Assembly: GCA_030040815.1 (NCBI GenBank)
Contig: JASHSZ010000178.1
Coordinates: 1 to 17,976 of the forward strand
From: Streptosporangiaceae bacterium
GTDB taxonomy: Bacteria > Actinomycetota > Actinomycetes > Streptosporangiales > Streptosporangiaceae
Length of the DNA stretch: 17,976 nt
Direction of reading: 5' to 3'
Each line of letters begins with the position of its first letter. The stretch's first letter is position 1. Of the stretch, positions 1 through 7,145 are shown one piece after another. A model generated the notes under the pieces. The model saw only the letters and a program-made list of their open reading frames with translations. It had not been told where the DNA came from and did no database searches. Position numbers and translations under genes: made by a program.

Positions 1-1007
1 AAAGCGGGCGCCAGATGGACCAGCCCGGTGCCGTCCTCGGTGGTGACGAACGTCGCGGGCACCACCCGGTGCGCGTTCGGGATGTCGACGAGGCTGAACG
101 GCGGTTGGTAGGTAGCCCCGACCAGTTGCGACCCGGTGATCCGGTCCGTAACATGCCAGCCCTCGCCGAGCACCCGGCCGATCAGGGCATCCGCCACGAG
201 CACGCGGTCGCCGACGCCCGATTTGCGGGCGATCGCGTACACCTCGCCGGGGTGCACGGCGACCGCGGTGTTCGACACCAGCGTCCACGGAGTGGTCGTC
301 CAGACCAGCAGGTCGGCCCCGGCGAGCTGCTGAGGCGCGCCGGGCGGCAGGGTCAGCAGCGGAAGGCGCACTATCACCGACGGGTCTGACACGAGCCGGT
401 ACACGTCGTCCTGGCCCAGTTCGTGGTCGGACAGCGCGGTCCCGCAGCGCGGGCAGTACGGGCTGATCCGGAAGTCACGCACCAGCAGGCCAGCGGAATA
501 GATCTGGCGCAACGCCCACCACACGGACTCGATGTAGCGAGGATCCATGGTCCGGTACGCCTGTGACAGGTCGATCCAGTAACCCATTCGCCAGGTAAAT
601 TCAGCAAATGCATCTACATGCCGCAATACTGATTCACGGCACCGGGCGTTGAAGGCTGCTATTCCGTAGGCCTCGATGTCCCGCTTGGAGGTCAGCCCCA
701 GCTCCCGCTCGACCGCCACCTCGACCGGAAGGCCGTGGCAGTCCCAGCCAGCGCGCCTGGGCACATGCCAGCCCTGCATGGTCTTGAACCGCGGGAATAC
801 GTCCTTGAGCACCCGGGCCTCGATATGGTGCGCGCCCGGCATGCCGTTCGCTGTAGGCGGACCTTCGTAAAAGATCCACCGTGGCTGGCCAGCCGTCTGG
901 TCGAGTGATCGCTGGAAGACCCTGGATTCCTGCCACCTGCGCAGCACCTCGTGTTCGAGTGCGGGCAGGTCAGCGCCGCTGGGAAGGGCAGAAAAGCGGC
1001 GCGGCAT
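1..1007 (-). CDS. ileS: Isoleucyl-tRNA synthetase, N-terminal part (cut by left edge)
   Basis: This cytosolic class I synthetase charges tRNA-Ile with isoleucine. The frame is open from an ATG at 1007 to the left edge, giving 335 residues of an enzyme usually about 1,040 long. The ATP-binding HIGH motif is the variant PGAHH at residues 57-61, preceded by FYEGPPTANG. GWDCHGLPVE (87-96) and the Cys pair of PYCPRCG (183-189) follow, and the start of the editing (CP1) domain includes WTTTPWTL (236-243). This motif set matches the Streptomyces-like form of IleS. The product has no overlap with its divergent neighbour, the DksA-like gene, 195 bp away. No ribosome binding site precedes the ATG; a TACGCT box 8 nt upstream suggests a leaderless message. 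The identification is secure; the exact start is likely but not proven. Confidence 0.96.
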   Translation of the reverse strand, partial: MPRRFSALPSGADLPALEHEVLRRWQESRVFQRSLDQTAGQPRWIFYEGPPTANGMPGAHHIEARVLKDVFPRFKTMQGWHVPRRAGWDCHGLPVEVAVERELGLTSKRDIEAYGIAAFNARCRESVLRHVDAFAEFTWRMGYWIDLSQAYRTMDPRYIESVWWALRQIYSAGLLVRDFRISPYCPRCGTALSDHELGQDDVYRLVSDPSVIVRLPLLTLPPGAPQQLAGADLLVWTTTPWTLVSNTAVAVHPGEVYAIARKSGVGDRVLVADALIGRVLGEGWHVTDRITGSQLVGATYQPPFSLVDIPNAHRVVPATFVTTEDGTGLVHLAPA

Positions 1008-1015
1008 GTTGTTGT

Positions 1016-1021
1016 AGCGTA
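1016..1021 (-). promoter_or_regulatory. Possible -10 box of a leaderless ileS promoter
   Basis: On the minus strand TACGCT (TANNNT form) lies 8 nt before the ileS ATG at 1007, and no Shine-Dalgarno sequence is present between. This fits the leaderless promoters common in actinomycetes. No good -35 hexamer is seen at the expected distance, so the call is weak. A second TANNNT box, TAGGCT at 1046-1041, is an alternative. Confidence 0.3.
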
Positions 1022-1090
1022 GCGGAGCGCAGCGCGTCGCAGCCTACCAAGGCCGACCTGGCGCTCGGGCGCGCGGCCGGATCCGGCGGG

Positions 1091-1118
1091 TTGGCACGGG
1101 AGGGACTGCGGGTATGTT
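1091..1118 (+). promoter_or_regulatory. Housekeeping-type promoter for the DksA-like gene
   Basis: TTGGCA at 1091-1096 (5 of 6 against TTGACA) and TATGTT at 1113-1118 (4 of 6 against TATAAT) are separated by 16 nt. Transcription would begin near 1125 and give a leader of roughly 78 nt before the ATG at 1203. It is the best sigma-A-like promoter I found in the window and probably also serves lspA and the pseudouridine synthase gene. Confidence 0.5.
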
Positions 1119-1190
1119 TGCAAGTCGCGCCGGTCTCCACTTATCCTCCGGTGACTGTTCGCGTTGGTGATCGAGAGCCAAAGGCACCGA

Positions 1191-1196
1191 GGGAGG
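1191..1196 (+). promoter_or_regulatory. Ribosome binding site fixing the DksA-like start
   Basis: GGGAGG lies 6 nt before the ATG at 1203. It favours this start over an in-frame GTG at 1164, which would add 13 residues with no comparable site. Confidence 0.7.
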
Positions 1197-1202
1197 CGCA
1201 AC

Positions 1203-1622
1203 ATGACCGCAACGGCGCATTCTGGCGCAGCCGCCCTTCCGGTGCGGCAGGGCGAAAAGCGTTGGACCGAGGCCGAAGTAGCCGAGATCCGCGACCAGTT
1301 GGCTGCTGAGGCCGCCGCGCTGCACGCCGAGATCGATCGAGCCGAGACCGACATCGCCAGCAGGCTCGGCGACGCCGTCAGCGACGCCGGCGAGGATCAG
1401 GCCGATGTCGGCGCGAAGACGTTCGAGCGAGAGCACGAGCTTGCGCTGACGCACAATGCTCGGGAGTTGCTCGCGCAGACCGAGCGTGCTATCGCGAGGA
1501 TCGAAGCTGGAACGTACGGGACCTGCGAATCATGCGGCAACGCCATCGGCAAGGCCCGTTTGCAGGCGTTCCCGCGGGCGACCCTGTGCGTCGCATGCAA
1601 GCAGCGCGAGGAGCGGCGCTGA
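1203..1622 (+). CDS. DksA/TraR-family C4 zinc-finger protein
   Basis: This 139-aa protein belongs to the DksA/TraR group, small proteins that enter the RNA polymerase secondary channel or otherwise modulate transcription. The C-terminal zinc finger is complete: C108-x2-C111-x17-C129-x2-C132, in the family's usual spacing. Residues 22-100 are Ala/Glu-rich and fit the two-helix coiled coil, with an acidic turn around 57-69 (GD...DAGEDQAD) where DksA carries its functional acidic tip. It starts at ATG 1203 with a GGGAGG site. It lies divergent to ileS and only 8 nt before the lspA start, so it likely heads an operon with lspA and the RluD-type gene. Family assignment is firm; whether it acts on RNA polymerase as DksA does, and with ppGpp, is inference. 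Confidence 0.88.
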   Translation: MTATAHSGAAALPVRQGEKRWTEAEVAEIRDQLAAEAAALHAEIDRAETDIASRLGDAVSDAGEDQADVGAKTFEREHELALTHNARELLAQTERAIARIEAGTYGTCESCGNAIGKARLQAFPRATLCVACKQREERR

Positions 1623-1630
1623 CCGGGTCG

Positions 1631-2173
1631 GTGGCACCGAGCCAGCAGGGCAAAGCCGACGTCCCGAGCGGGCTCCTCGTGGGCCAGCCGGGACGCCGTA
1701 TCGGTGTCCTGCTGGGCGTCGCGGTCCTGGTGCTGGCCCTCGACATTGTGACCAAGGTCACAGTCGTGGCAACGCTATCCGACCGCCCGCCGATCCGGCT
1801 GCTGGGCGGGTTCCTCAAGCTGCGCGTCGACCGCAACCCTGGCGCGGCGTTCAGCTTCGGCCCGTCGCTGACGATCCTGTTCTCCCTGATCGCGATCATC
1901 GTGATCGTGGTGATCCTGCGCTCGTCGCGGCGGATCCGCAGCCTGGGCTGGGCTATCGCTTTCGGTCTGCTGCTCGGCGGCGCGACGGGCAATCTTGTCG
2001 ACCGCTTCTTCCGCTGGCCCGGGCCATTCCGGGGCTGGGTAGTGGACTGGATTCAGGTCCCGCACTGGCCCGTGTTCAACCTCGCCGACTCGGCCATCGT
2101 CTGCGGTGGTGTGCTGCTGGTGCTGCTGTCCGCCCGCGGCATCCGGATGGACGGCCACCGCGAGCCGCGATGA
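1631..2173 (+). CDS. lspA: Lipoprotein signal peptidase (signal peptidase II)
   Basis: This inner-membrane aspartyl protease cleaves the signal peptide of prolipoproteins after diacylglyceryl modification. From the GTG at 1631 it has 180 residues, normal for actinobacterial LspA. Four membrane segments are visible, near residues 24-43, 80-96, 105-120 and 148-166. The family motifs are all present: RNPGAAF (68-74), GNLVDR (120-125) with catalytic D124, and FNLADS (149-154) with catalytic D153. The start is uncertain. GTG 1631 lies 8 nt after the DksA-like stop, and GAGGAG at 1608-1613 is rather far (17 nt); an in-frame GTG at 1679 is an alternative. The 3' end overlaps the next gene by ATGA, which suggests translational coupling. 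Confidence 0.93.
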   Translation: MAPSQQGKADVPSGLLVGQPGRRIGVLLGVAVLVLALDIVTKVTVVATLSDRPPIRLLGGFLKLRVDRNPGAAFSFGPSLTILFSLIAIIVIVVILRSSRRIRSLGWAIAFGLLLGGATGNLVDRFFRWPGPFRGWVVDWIQVPHWPVFNLADSAIVCGGVLLVLLSARGIRMDGHREPR

Positions 2174-3105
2174 CCGGGCCGGGCGCCCGGCGCGTGCCGG
2201 TCCCGGACGGGCTCGACGGCGAGCGCCTCGACGCTGCACTCGCGAGGATGTTCGGCCTGTCCCGGGCGCAAGCGGCGGACTTGATCGGTACCGAGGCCGT
2301 GCTCATGGGCGGTCGTCCGGCCGCAAAGTCTGACCGGGTCCAAGCGGGGGATTGGCTGGACATCACGCTGCCGCCGCCGGCGGCGCGGGCTTCCGCACCG
2401 CCCGATCGGGTGCCCGGGCTCATCGTGCGGTATGAGGACGCCGACATCATCGTGGTCGACAAGCCGGCCGGAGTCGCGGCGCACCCGACGCCCGGCTGGA
2501 CCGGGCCGACGGTGCTCCGGGGGCTGCAGGCAGCGGGCCATCAGGTTGCCACCAGCGGCGCAGCCGAGCGACAGGGCATCGTGCACCGGCTGGACGCGGG
2601 GACCACCGGGGTCATGGTCGTGGCCAAGAGCGAGCACGCCTACCGTGCGCTGAAGCAGGCGTTTCGTGCTAGGGCGGTCGACAAGCGGTACCACGCCCTG
2701 GTCCAGGGCCATCCCGACCCGCTGCGCGGCACGATCGACGCGCCGATCGGCAGGCACCCGGCCGGCGACGGCCGGTTCGCCGTGGTCGCCGACGGACGGC
2801 CGGCGGTCACGCACTACGACACGCTGGAAGCGTTCCGGGCGGCGAGCCTGCTCGACGTCGGGCTCGAAACCGGGCGCACGCATCAAATCCGGGTGCACAT
2901 GGCCGCCGTCCGCCACCCGTGCGCCGGAGACCGGTTGTACGGGGCGGATCCGGTGCTGGCCCGCAGGCTCGGACTGTCCCGGCAGTGGCTGCACGCTGTC
3001 ACGCTTAGCTTCGCCCACCCGGCCGACGGCCGGACGGTCGAGTTCACCAGCCCGTACCCGGCCGACCTGGCCGCAGCGCTCGCGGTGCTGCGGGCCGAGG
3101 CGTAG
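2170..3105 (+). CDS. RluD-family RNA pseudouridine synthase
   Basis: This enzyme isomerises uridine to pseudouridine in structured RNA, most likely 23S rRNA as RluD does. The 311-aa product has an N-terminal S4 RNA-binding domain (about residues 16-75) and the RluA/RluD catalytic domain. The signature HRLDAGTTG lies at 139-147 with catalytic D142. The later motifs [13 protein letters not shown] (235-247) and CAGDRLYG are also present. The ATG at 2170 overlaps the lspA stop in an ATGA. The lspA-rluD pairing is common in bacteria and supports the assignment. The exact target uridines cannot be told from sequence, so I leave the symbol empty. The frame is open upstream of 2170 into lspA, but that extension is a shadow of lspA and the zinc-finger gene. 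Confidence 0.93.
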   Translation: MTGPGARRVPVPDGLDGERLDAALARMFGLSRAQAADLIGTEAVLMGGRPAAKSDRVQAGDWLDITLPPPAARASAPPDRVPGLIVRYEDADIIVVDKPAGVAAHPTPGWTGPTVLRGLQAAGHQVATSGAAERQGIVHRLDAGTTGVMVVAKSEHAYRALKQAFRARAVDKRYHALVQGHPDPLRGTIDAPIGRHPAGDGRFAVVADGRPAVTHYDTLEAFRAASLLDVGLETGRTHQIRVHMAAVRHPCAGDRLYGADPVLARRLGLSRQWLHAVTLSFAHPADGRTVEFTSPYPADLAAALAVLRAEA

Positions 3106-3443
3106 CTGCCGCCGGCCCGCCAGCCGCAGCGCCGCCCGGGGCGTTCGGCCGTCGGTCCGTTGAGGATCGGCGGGATGGCGTGGTCGGACCAGCCATCCGC
3201 CGGCTTGGCGTGGCGGGGCGAGCCCCCTGAGGCCCGCACCGGTGCTGGCGTGTCGAGGCGGTGCTATCGAAGGCCGGCGATAGGGTCGAGGAACCCACAC
3301 GATGTGCCCCAGCGGCTGACTAGCAGTGCTGGCTGGCCTGGTGAGTCTGGCTCGCCCTACGGCCCAGCCGGGCATGGCCAGCACGTATTGGCCAGGACGC
3401 CGGGTCAGGCTCGTGGCAGCATGCCTGAAGGAGGCGGTGCTTC
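3106..3443. other. Intergenic region before dnaE
   Basis: These 338 bp hold no convincing gene. Short open frames across them continue from or into neighbouring genes and lack family features. The region contains a weak 5-bp hairpin (GGGGC/GCCCC, 3215-3226), the CTATCG/CGATAG inverted repeat with an overlapping -10-like box at 3264-3286, and the dnaE ribosome binding site at 3428-3434. No clear terminator for the upstream operon is visible. Confidence 0.6.
3264..3286 (+). promoter_or_regulatory. Inverted repeat overlapping a possible dnaE -10 box
   Basis: CTATCG (3264-3269) and CGATAG (3278-3283) are perfect inverted arms 8 nt apart. The right arm overlaps TAGGGT (3281-3286), a TANNNT box that could drive dnaE with a leader of about 150 nt. 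No good -35 is seen. It may be an operator or chance. Confidence 0.25.
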
Positions 3444-6400
3444 ATGGCGGCGAGCCGGACCACGCCCAGCGGTGCTAGCCGGGGCGGTACCAGTCAGGTC
3501 GGCGACTCATTCGTGCACCTGCACGTCCACACCGAGTACTCGATGCTCGACGGCGCGGCCCGGATCACGGACCTGTTCGCCGAGTGCGAGCGGGCCGGCA
3601 TGCCGGCCATCGCCATCACCGACCACGGCAACGTGTACGGGGCCTACGACTTCTGGTCCCGCGGGCAGGCGGTCGGCATCAAGCCGATCATCGGCATCGA
3701 GGCCTACGTGGCGCCCGAGCACCGCAAGCACAAGCAGCCGGTCCTCTGGGGCACGCCCGCGCAGCGTGATGACGACGTCTCCGGCGCGGGCGCCTACACG
3801 CACATGACCTTGCTCGCGGAGACAACCGAGGGCATGCACAACCTGTTCACGCTGTCCTCGCTGGCGTCACTCGAGGGTTACTTCCGCAAGCCGCGGATGG
3901 ACCGGGACCTGCTTGCTCGCTACGCCAAGGGGATCATCGCGACCACCGGCTGCGCCGGCGGCGAGGTGCAGACGCGGCTACGACTTGGCCAGTACGACCG
4001 GGCGCTGGCCGCGGCGGCGGAGTTCCGCGACATCTTCGGACCGCAGAACTTCTTCGTCGAGCTCATGCACCACGACCTTGAGGTCGAGCGTCGGGTCGCG
4101 CACGGTCTGCAGCGGATCGCGCAGCAGCTCAGCCTGCCGTACCTGGTCACCAACGACTCGCATTACAGCCGCGAGCCCGACGCCACCGCGCACGAGGTGC
4201 TGCTGTGCGTGCAGACCGCTACCACCATGGCCGACCCGGACCGGTTCCGGCTCGACGGCGGCCCGGAGTACTACATCAAAAGTCCGCAGCAGATGCGGGC
4301 GCTGCGCGACGACGAAGACTGGCAGTCCGGCTGTGACAACACGCTGCTGGTAGCCGAGCGCTGCGACGCGCGGTTCACCAAGTCCAACCTGATGCCGCAG
4401 TTCCCGCTCCCGGACGGCGAGACCGAGGAGAGCTGGCTGCGCAGGGAAGTCTGGCGCGGCATGGACCGGCGCTACCCGGACGGCTACGACGAGCAGCGCC
4501 GCCGCCAGGCCGAGTACGAGATCGGCGTCATCGAGACAATGGGATTCTGCTCGTACTTCCTGGTCGTGGCGGACTTCATCATGTGGGCGAAGCGCAACGG
4601 GATCCGCGTCGGTCCGTGCCGCGGCTCGGCGGGCGGCTCGATCGTGTCCTACGCGCTCGGCATCACCGACCTGGACCCGATCGTCCACGGGCTGGTGTTC
4701 GAGCGGTTCCTCAACCCGGAGCGAGTGTCGATGCCGGACATCGACATCGACTTCGACGAGCGGCGGCGCGGCGACGTCATCCGGTACGTCACGGAGAAGT
4801 ACGGCGATGACCGGGTTGCCCAGATCGTGACGTACGGGACCATCAAGGCCAAGGCCGCGGTGAAGGATGCCGCGCGGGTACTCGGCTTCCCCTATGCGCT
4901 CGGCGACCGGATCACCAAGGCCTTCCCGCCCGCGGTGCTGGGCAAGGACATCCCGCTGTCCGGCATCTTTGATCGCGACTACCCGCGCTACGGCGAGGCG
5001 GCCGAGCTGCGGGCGTTGTACGAGGCCGAGGCGGAGGTGCGCCAGATCCTCGACACCGCTCGCGGGCTCGAGGGGCTGATCCGCCAGCCGGGCGTGCACG
5101 CGGCGGGCGTGATCATGAGCAGCGAGGCCTTGATTGACCACATTCCGGTGTGGCGGCGGGAGGCCGACGGGGCCATCATCACCCAGTTCGACTATCCGGC
5201 GTGCGAGGACATCGGCCTGCTCAAGATGGACTTTCTCGGACTGCGCAACCTCACCGTGCTGGAGGACGCGGTGGCCGGGATCAAGGCCAACCGCGGCATC
5301 GACATCGACCTGGACCACCTGCCGCTCGACGACAAGCCTGCGTACGAGCTACTGGCGCGCGGCGACACGCTGGGTGTGTTCCAGCTCGAGGGCGGGCCGA
5401 TGCGGGCGCTGCTGCGGTCGATGCGGGTAGACAAGTTCGGTGACATCTCTGCGGTGAACGCGCTATACCGGCCCGGCCCGATGGCCAGCGCCCCGGTGTA
5501 CGCCGATCGCAAGACCGGTCGGGCTCAGGTGACGCCCATCCACCCAGAGCTCGCCGGGCCGCTCGCTGATGTGCTCGGCGAGAGTTACGGCCTGCTGGTC
5601 TACCAGGAGGACGTGATGTTCGCGGCCCAGCGGCTGGCCGGCTACTCGCCCGGGAAAGCCGACCTGCTGCGCCGGGCCATGGGTAAGAAGAAGAAGGAGA
5701 TCCTGGACGCCGAGTACGAGCCGTTCGCGGCCGGGATGAAGGCTAACGGGTACTCCGACGCGGCGATCAAGACGATCTGGGACGTCATGGTCCCGTTCTC
5801 CGGGTATGCCTTCAACAAGGCGCACGCGGCCGGGTACGCGCTCATTTCGTACTGGACCGCCTACCTCAAGGCGAACTTCCCAGCCGAGTACATGGCTGGA
5901 TTGCTGACCTCGGTGGCCGGTGACAAGGACAAGTCCGCGCTGTACCTCAATGAGTGCCGCCGGATGGGCATCAAGGTGCTGCCACCGGACGTCAACGCAT
6001 CCACCGCGATTTTCACCGCGGTCGGCCCCGACATCAGGTTCGGGCTCGCGGCGGTCCGCAACGTCGGCACCGCCGTCGTGGACTCCATCGTGGCGGCGCG
6101 CACAGCGAAGGGAGCGTTCACCAGCTTCTCCGACTTCCTCCGGAAGGTGCCCGTCAACGTCTGCAACAAACGCGTGATCGAGTCGCTGGTCAAGGCGGGA
6201 TCGTTTGACTCGTTCGGGCATCCGCGGCGCGGGCTGGTGCTCATCCACGAGCAGGCCGTTGACGCAATCATCGACGTCAAGCGGAACGAGGCGATCGGCC
6301 AGGACTCGTTGTTCGGCGACGACCCGGCCGGTGACGTGAGTTTTGACGTGCCGATTCCCGACGGGGAGTGGGACAAGCCGACGCTGCTGGCGTTCGAGCG

Positions 6401-7046
6401 CGAGATGCTCGGACTCTACGTCTCAGACCATCCGCTGCTGGGCGTCGAGCACGTCCTCGGCGCCGTCACGGACTGCTCGCTGGCCCAGCTCGTGAGCTCC
6501 GCGGACGACGAACTCGAACGCGGCCCGCGCGCCGAGCGGGACACCCAGGTCGTCACCGTCGGCGGCATCCTGTCCGGAGTGCAGCGCAAGGTGACCAGGC
6601 AGGGGAGTACCTGGGCGGCTGCGACGCTGGAGGACCTGGAAGGCGCCATCGAGGTGCTGTTCTTCCCGGCCACCTACGCTCAGTGCATGAGCCAGGTCGT
6701 CGACGACGCCATCGTGGTCGTCCGCGGGCGACTGGACCGGCGCGAGGAGGTGCCGAAGCTGGTCGCGATGGAGGTGAACACGCCGGATGTCACCGTCGGC
6801 GACACCGGCCCTTTCGTGGTGTCGATCCCCGAGGCCCGGTGCATCCCGCCGGTGGTGGAACGGCTCAAGGAGGTGCTGCGCACCCATCCGGGGCCGATAG
6901 AGGTGCACTTGCGGATCATCTCTGGCAGCCGGGTTAAGGTGCTGCGCCTCGACTCCAAGCTCCGCGTCAAGCCGTCTCCGTCCCTGCTCGCCGACCTCAA
7001 GCAGTTGCTCGGCCCTGCCTGTGTCGGCTCGCTCTCGGCCGCCTGA
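3444..7046 (+). CDS. dnaE: DNA polymerase III alpha subunit, DnaE1 type
   Basis: This is the catalytic subunit of the chromosomal replicase, 1,200 residues, normal for actinobacterial DnaE1. AAGGAGG at 3428-3434, 9 nt before the ATG, supports the start. The N-terminal PHP domain begins with HLHVHT (H25, H27, H29) and keeps D36, the TDHGN motif and D238/H240, so its metal site looks intact. In mycobacterial DnaE1 this domain is the proofreading exonuclease. The palm holds the catalytic PDIDIDFD motif (D432, D434) and MDFLGLRNL (D596). QDSLF at 953-957 is a canonical clamp-binding motif. An OB fold lies near 1035-1110 and a C-terminal domain follows. It has its own gap on both sides, so it is probably transcribed alone. 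Very confident. Confidence 0.98.
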   Translation: MAASRTTPSGASRGGTSQVGDSFVHLHVHTEYSMLDGAARITDLFAECERAGMPAIAITDHGNVYGAYDFWSRGQAVGIKPIIGIEAYVAPEHRKHKQPVLWGTPAQRDDDVSGAGAYTHMTLLAETTEGMHNLFTLSSLASLEGYFRKPRMDRDLLARYAKGIIATTGCAGGEVQTRLRLGQYDRALAAAAEFRDIFGPQNFFVELMHHDLEVERRVAHGLQRIAQQLSLPYLVTNDSHYSREPDATAHEVLLCVQTATTMADPDRFRLDGGPEYYIKSPQQMRALRDDEDWQSGCDNTLLVAERCDARFTKSNLMPQFPLPDGETEESWLRREVWRGMDRRYPDGYDEQRRRQAEYEIGVIETMGFCSYFLVVADFIMWAKRNGIRVGPCRGSAGGSIVSYALGITDLDPIVHGLVFERFLNPERVSMPDIDIDFDERRRGDVIRYVTEKYGDDRVAQIVTYGTIKAKAAVKDAARVLGFPYALGDRITKAFPPAVLGKDIPLSGIFDRDYPRYGEAAELRALYEAEAEVRQILDTARGLEGLIRQPGVHAAGVIMSSEALIDHIPVWRREADGAIITQFDYPACEDIGLLKMDFLGLRNLTVLEDAVAGIKANRGIDIDLDHLPLDDKPAYELLARGDTLGVFQLEGGPMRALLRSMRVDKFGDISAVNALYRPGPMASAPVYADRKTGRAQVTPIHPELAGPLADVLGESYGLLVYQEDVMFAAQRLAGYSPGKADLLRRAMGKKKKEILDAEYEPFAAGMKANGYSDAAIKTIWDVMVPFSGYAFNKAHAAGYALISYWTAYLKANFPAEYMAGLLTSVAGDKDKSALYLNECRRMGIKVLPPDVNASTAIFTAVGPDIRFGLAAVRNVGTAVVDSIVAARTAKGAFTSFSDFLRKVPVNVCNKRVIESLVKAGSFDSFGHPRRGLVLIHEQAVDAIIDVKRNEAIGQDSLFGDDPAGDVSFDVPIPDGEWDKPTLLAFEREMLGLYVSDHPLLGVEHVLGAVTDCSLAQLVSSADDELERGPRAERDTQVVTVGGILSGVQRKVTRQGSTWAAATLEDLEGAIEVLFFPATYAQCMSQVVDDAIVVVRGRLDRREEVPKLVAMEVNTPDVTVGDTGPFVVSIPEARCIPPVVERLKEVLRTHPGPIEVHLRIISGSRVKVLRLDSKLRVKPSPSLLADLKQLLGPACVGSLSAA

Positions 7047-7048
7047 CT

Positions 7049-7117
7049 GGTCGTCGGCTCGGCGTCCGGCGACGCGGCCTGCCTGACCCGTGCCGCGCCG
7101 CGAGGCAGGCTGCCGAC
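7049..7117 (+). terminator. Hairpin after dnaE, possible terminator
   Basis: An 8-bp perfect inner stem, GCCTGCCT (7077-7084) with AGGCAGGC (7103-7110), is flanked by a further match of GTCGGC (7053-7058) with GCCGAC (7112-7117). No T-run follows. Actinomycete terminators often lack one, so this is a reasonable but unproven end for the dnaE transcript. Confidence 0.35.
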
Positions 7118-7128
7118 CACTGGCCAGG

Positions 7129-7134
7129 TACGAT
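7129..7134 (+). promoter_or_regulatory. Possible -10 box for the DUF2254 gene
   Basis: TACGAT (TANNNT form) lies 11 nt before the GTG at 7146 and about 65 nt before the alternative GTG at 7200. No clear -35 is seen. If used, it gives a near-leaderless message from 7146 or a leader of roughly 58 nt to 7200. Confidence 0.25.
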
Positions 7135-7145
7135 CAAGACCCTGG

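Noticed and set aside
1008..1202. T-box riboswitch for ileS
   Set aside because: I looked on the minus strand for the conserved TGGNACCGCG-like stretch and a specifier hairpin and saw neither. A covariance search was not possible.
1456..2169. Long in-frame extension upstream of the pseudouridine synthase
   Set aside because: It overlaps the zinc-finger and lspA genes, both with clear motifs, and its translation is Arg/Pro-rich shadow sequence. The ATGA overlap at 2170 gives a natural start.
3215..3226. GGGGC/GCCCC hairpin as a terminator of the lspA operon
   Set aside because: The stem is only 5 bp with a 2-nt loop and no T-run; such pairs are frequent by chance at this GC content.
2053..3384. 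443-codon open frame on the minus strand
   Set aside because: It lies antisense to the pseudouridine synthase gene; its composition (Arg, Pro, His, Asp-rich) is that of a high-GC shadow frame and no domain is visible.
3978..5318. 446-codon open frame antisense to dnaE
   Set aside because: It mirrors conserved dnaE codons; long antisense frames are normal in DNA with such high third-position GC.
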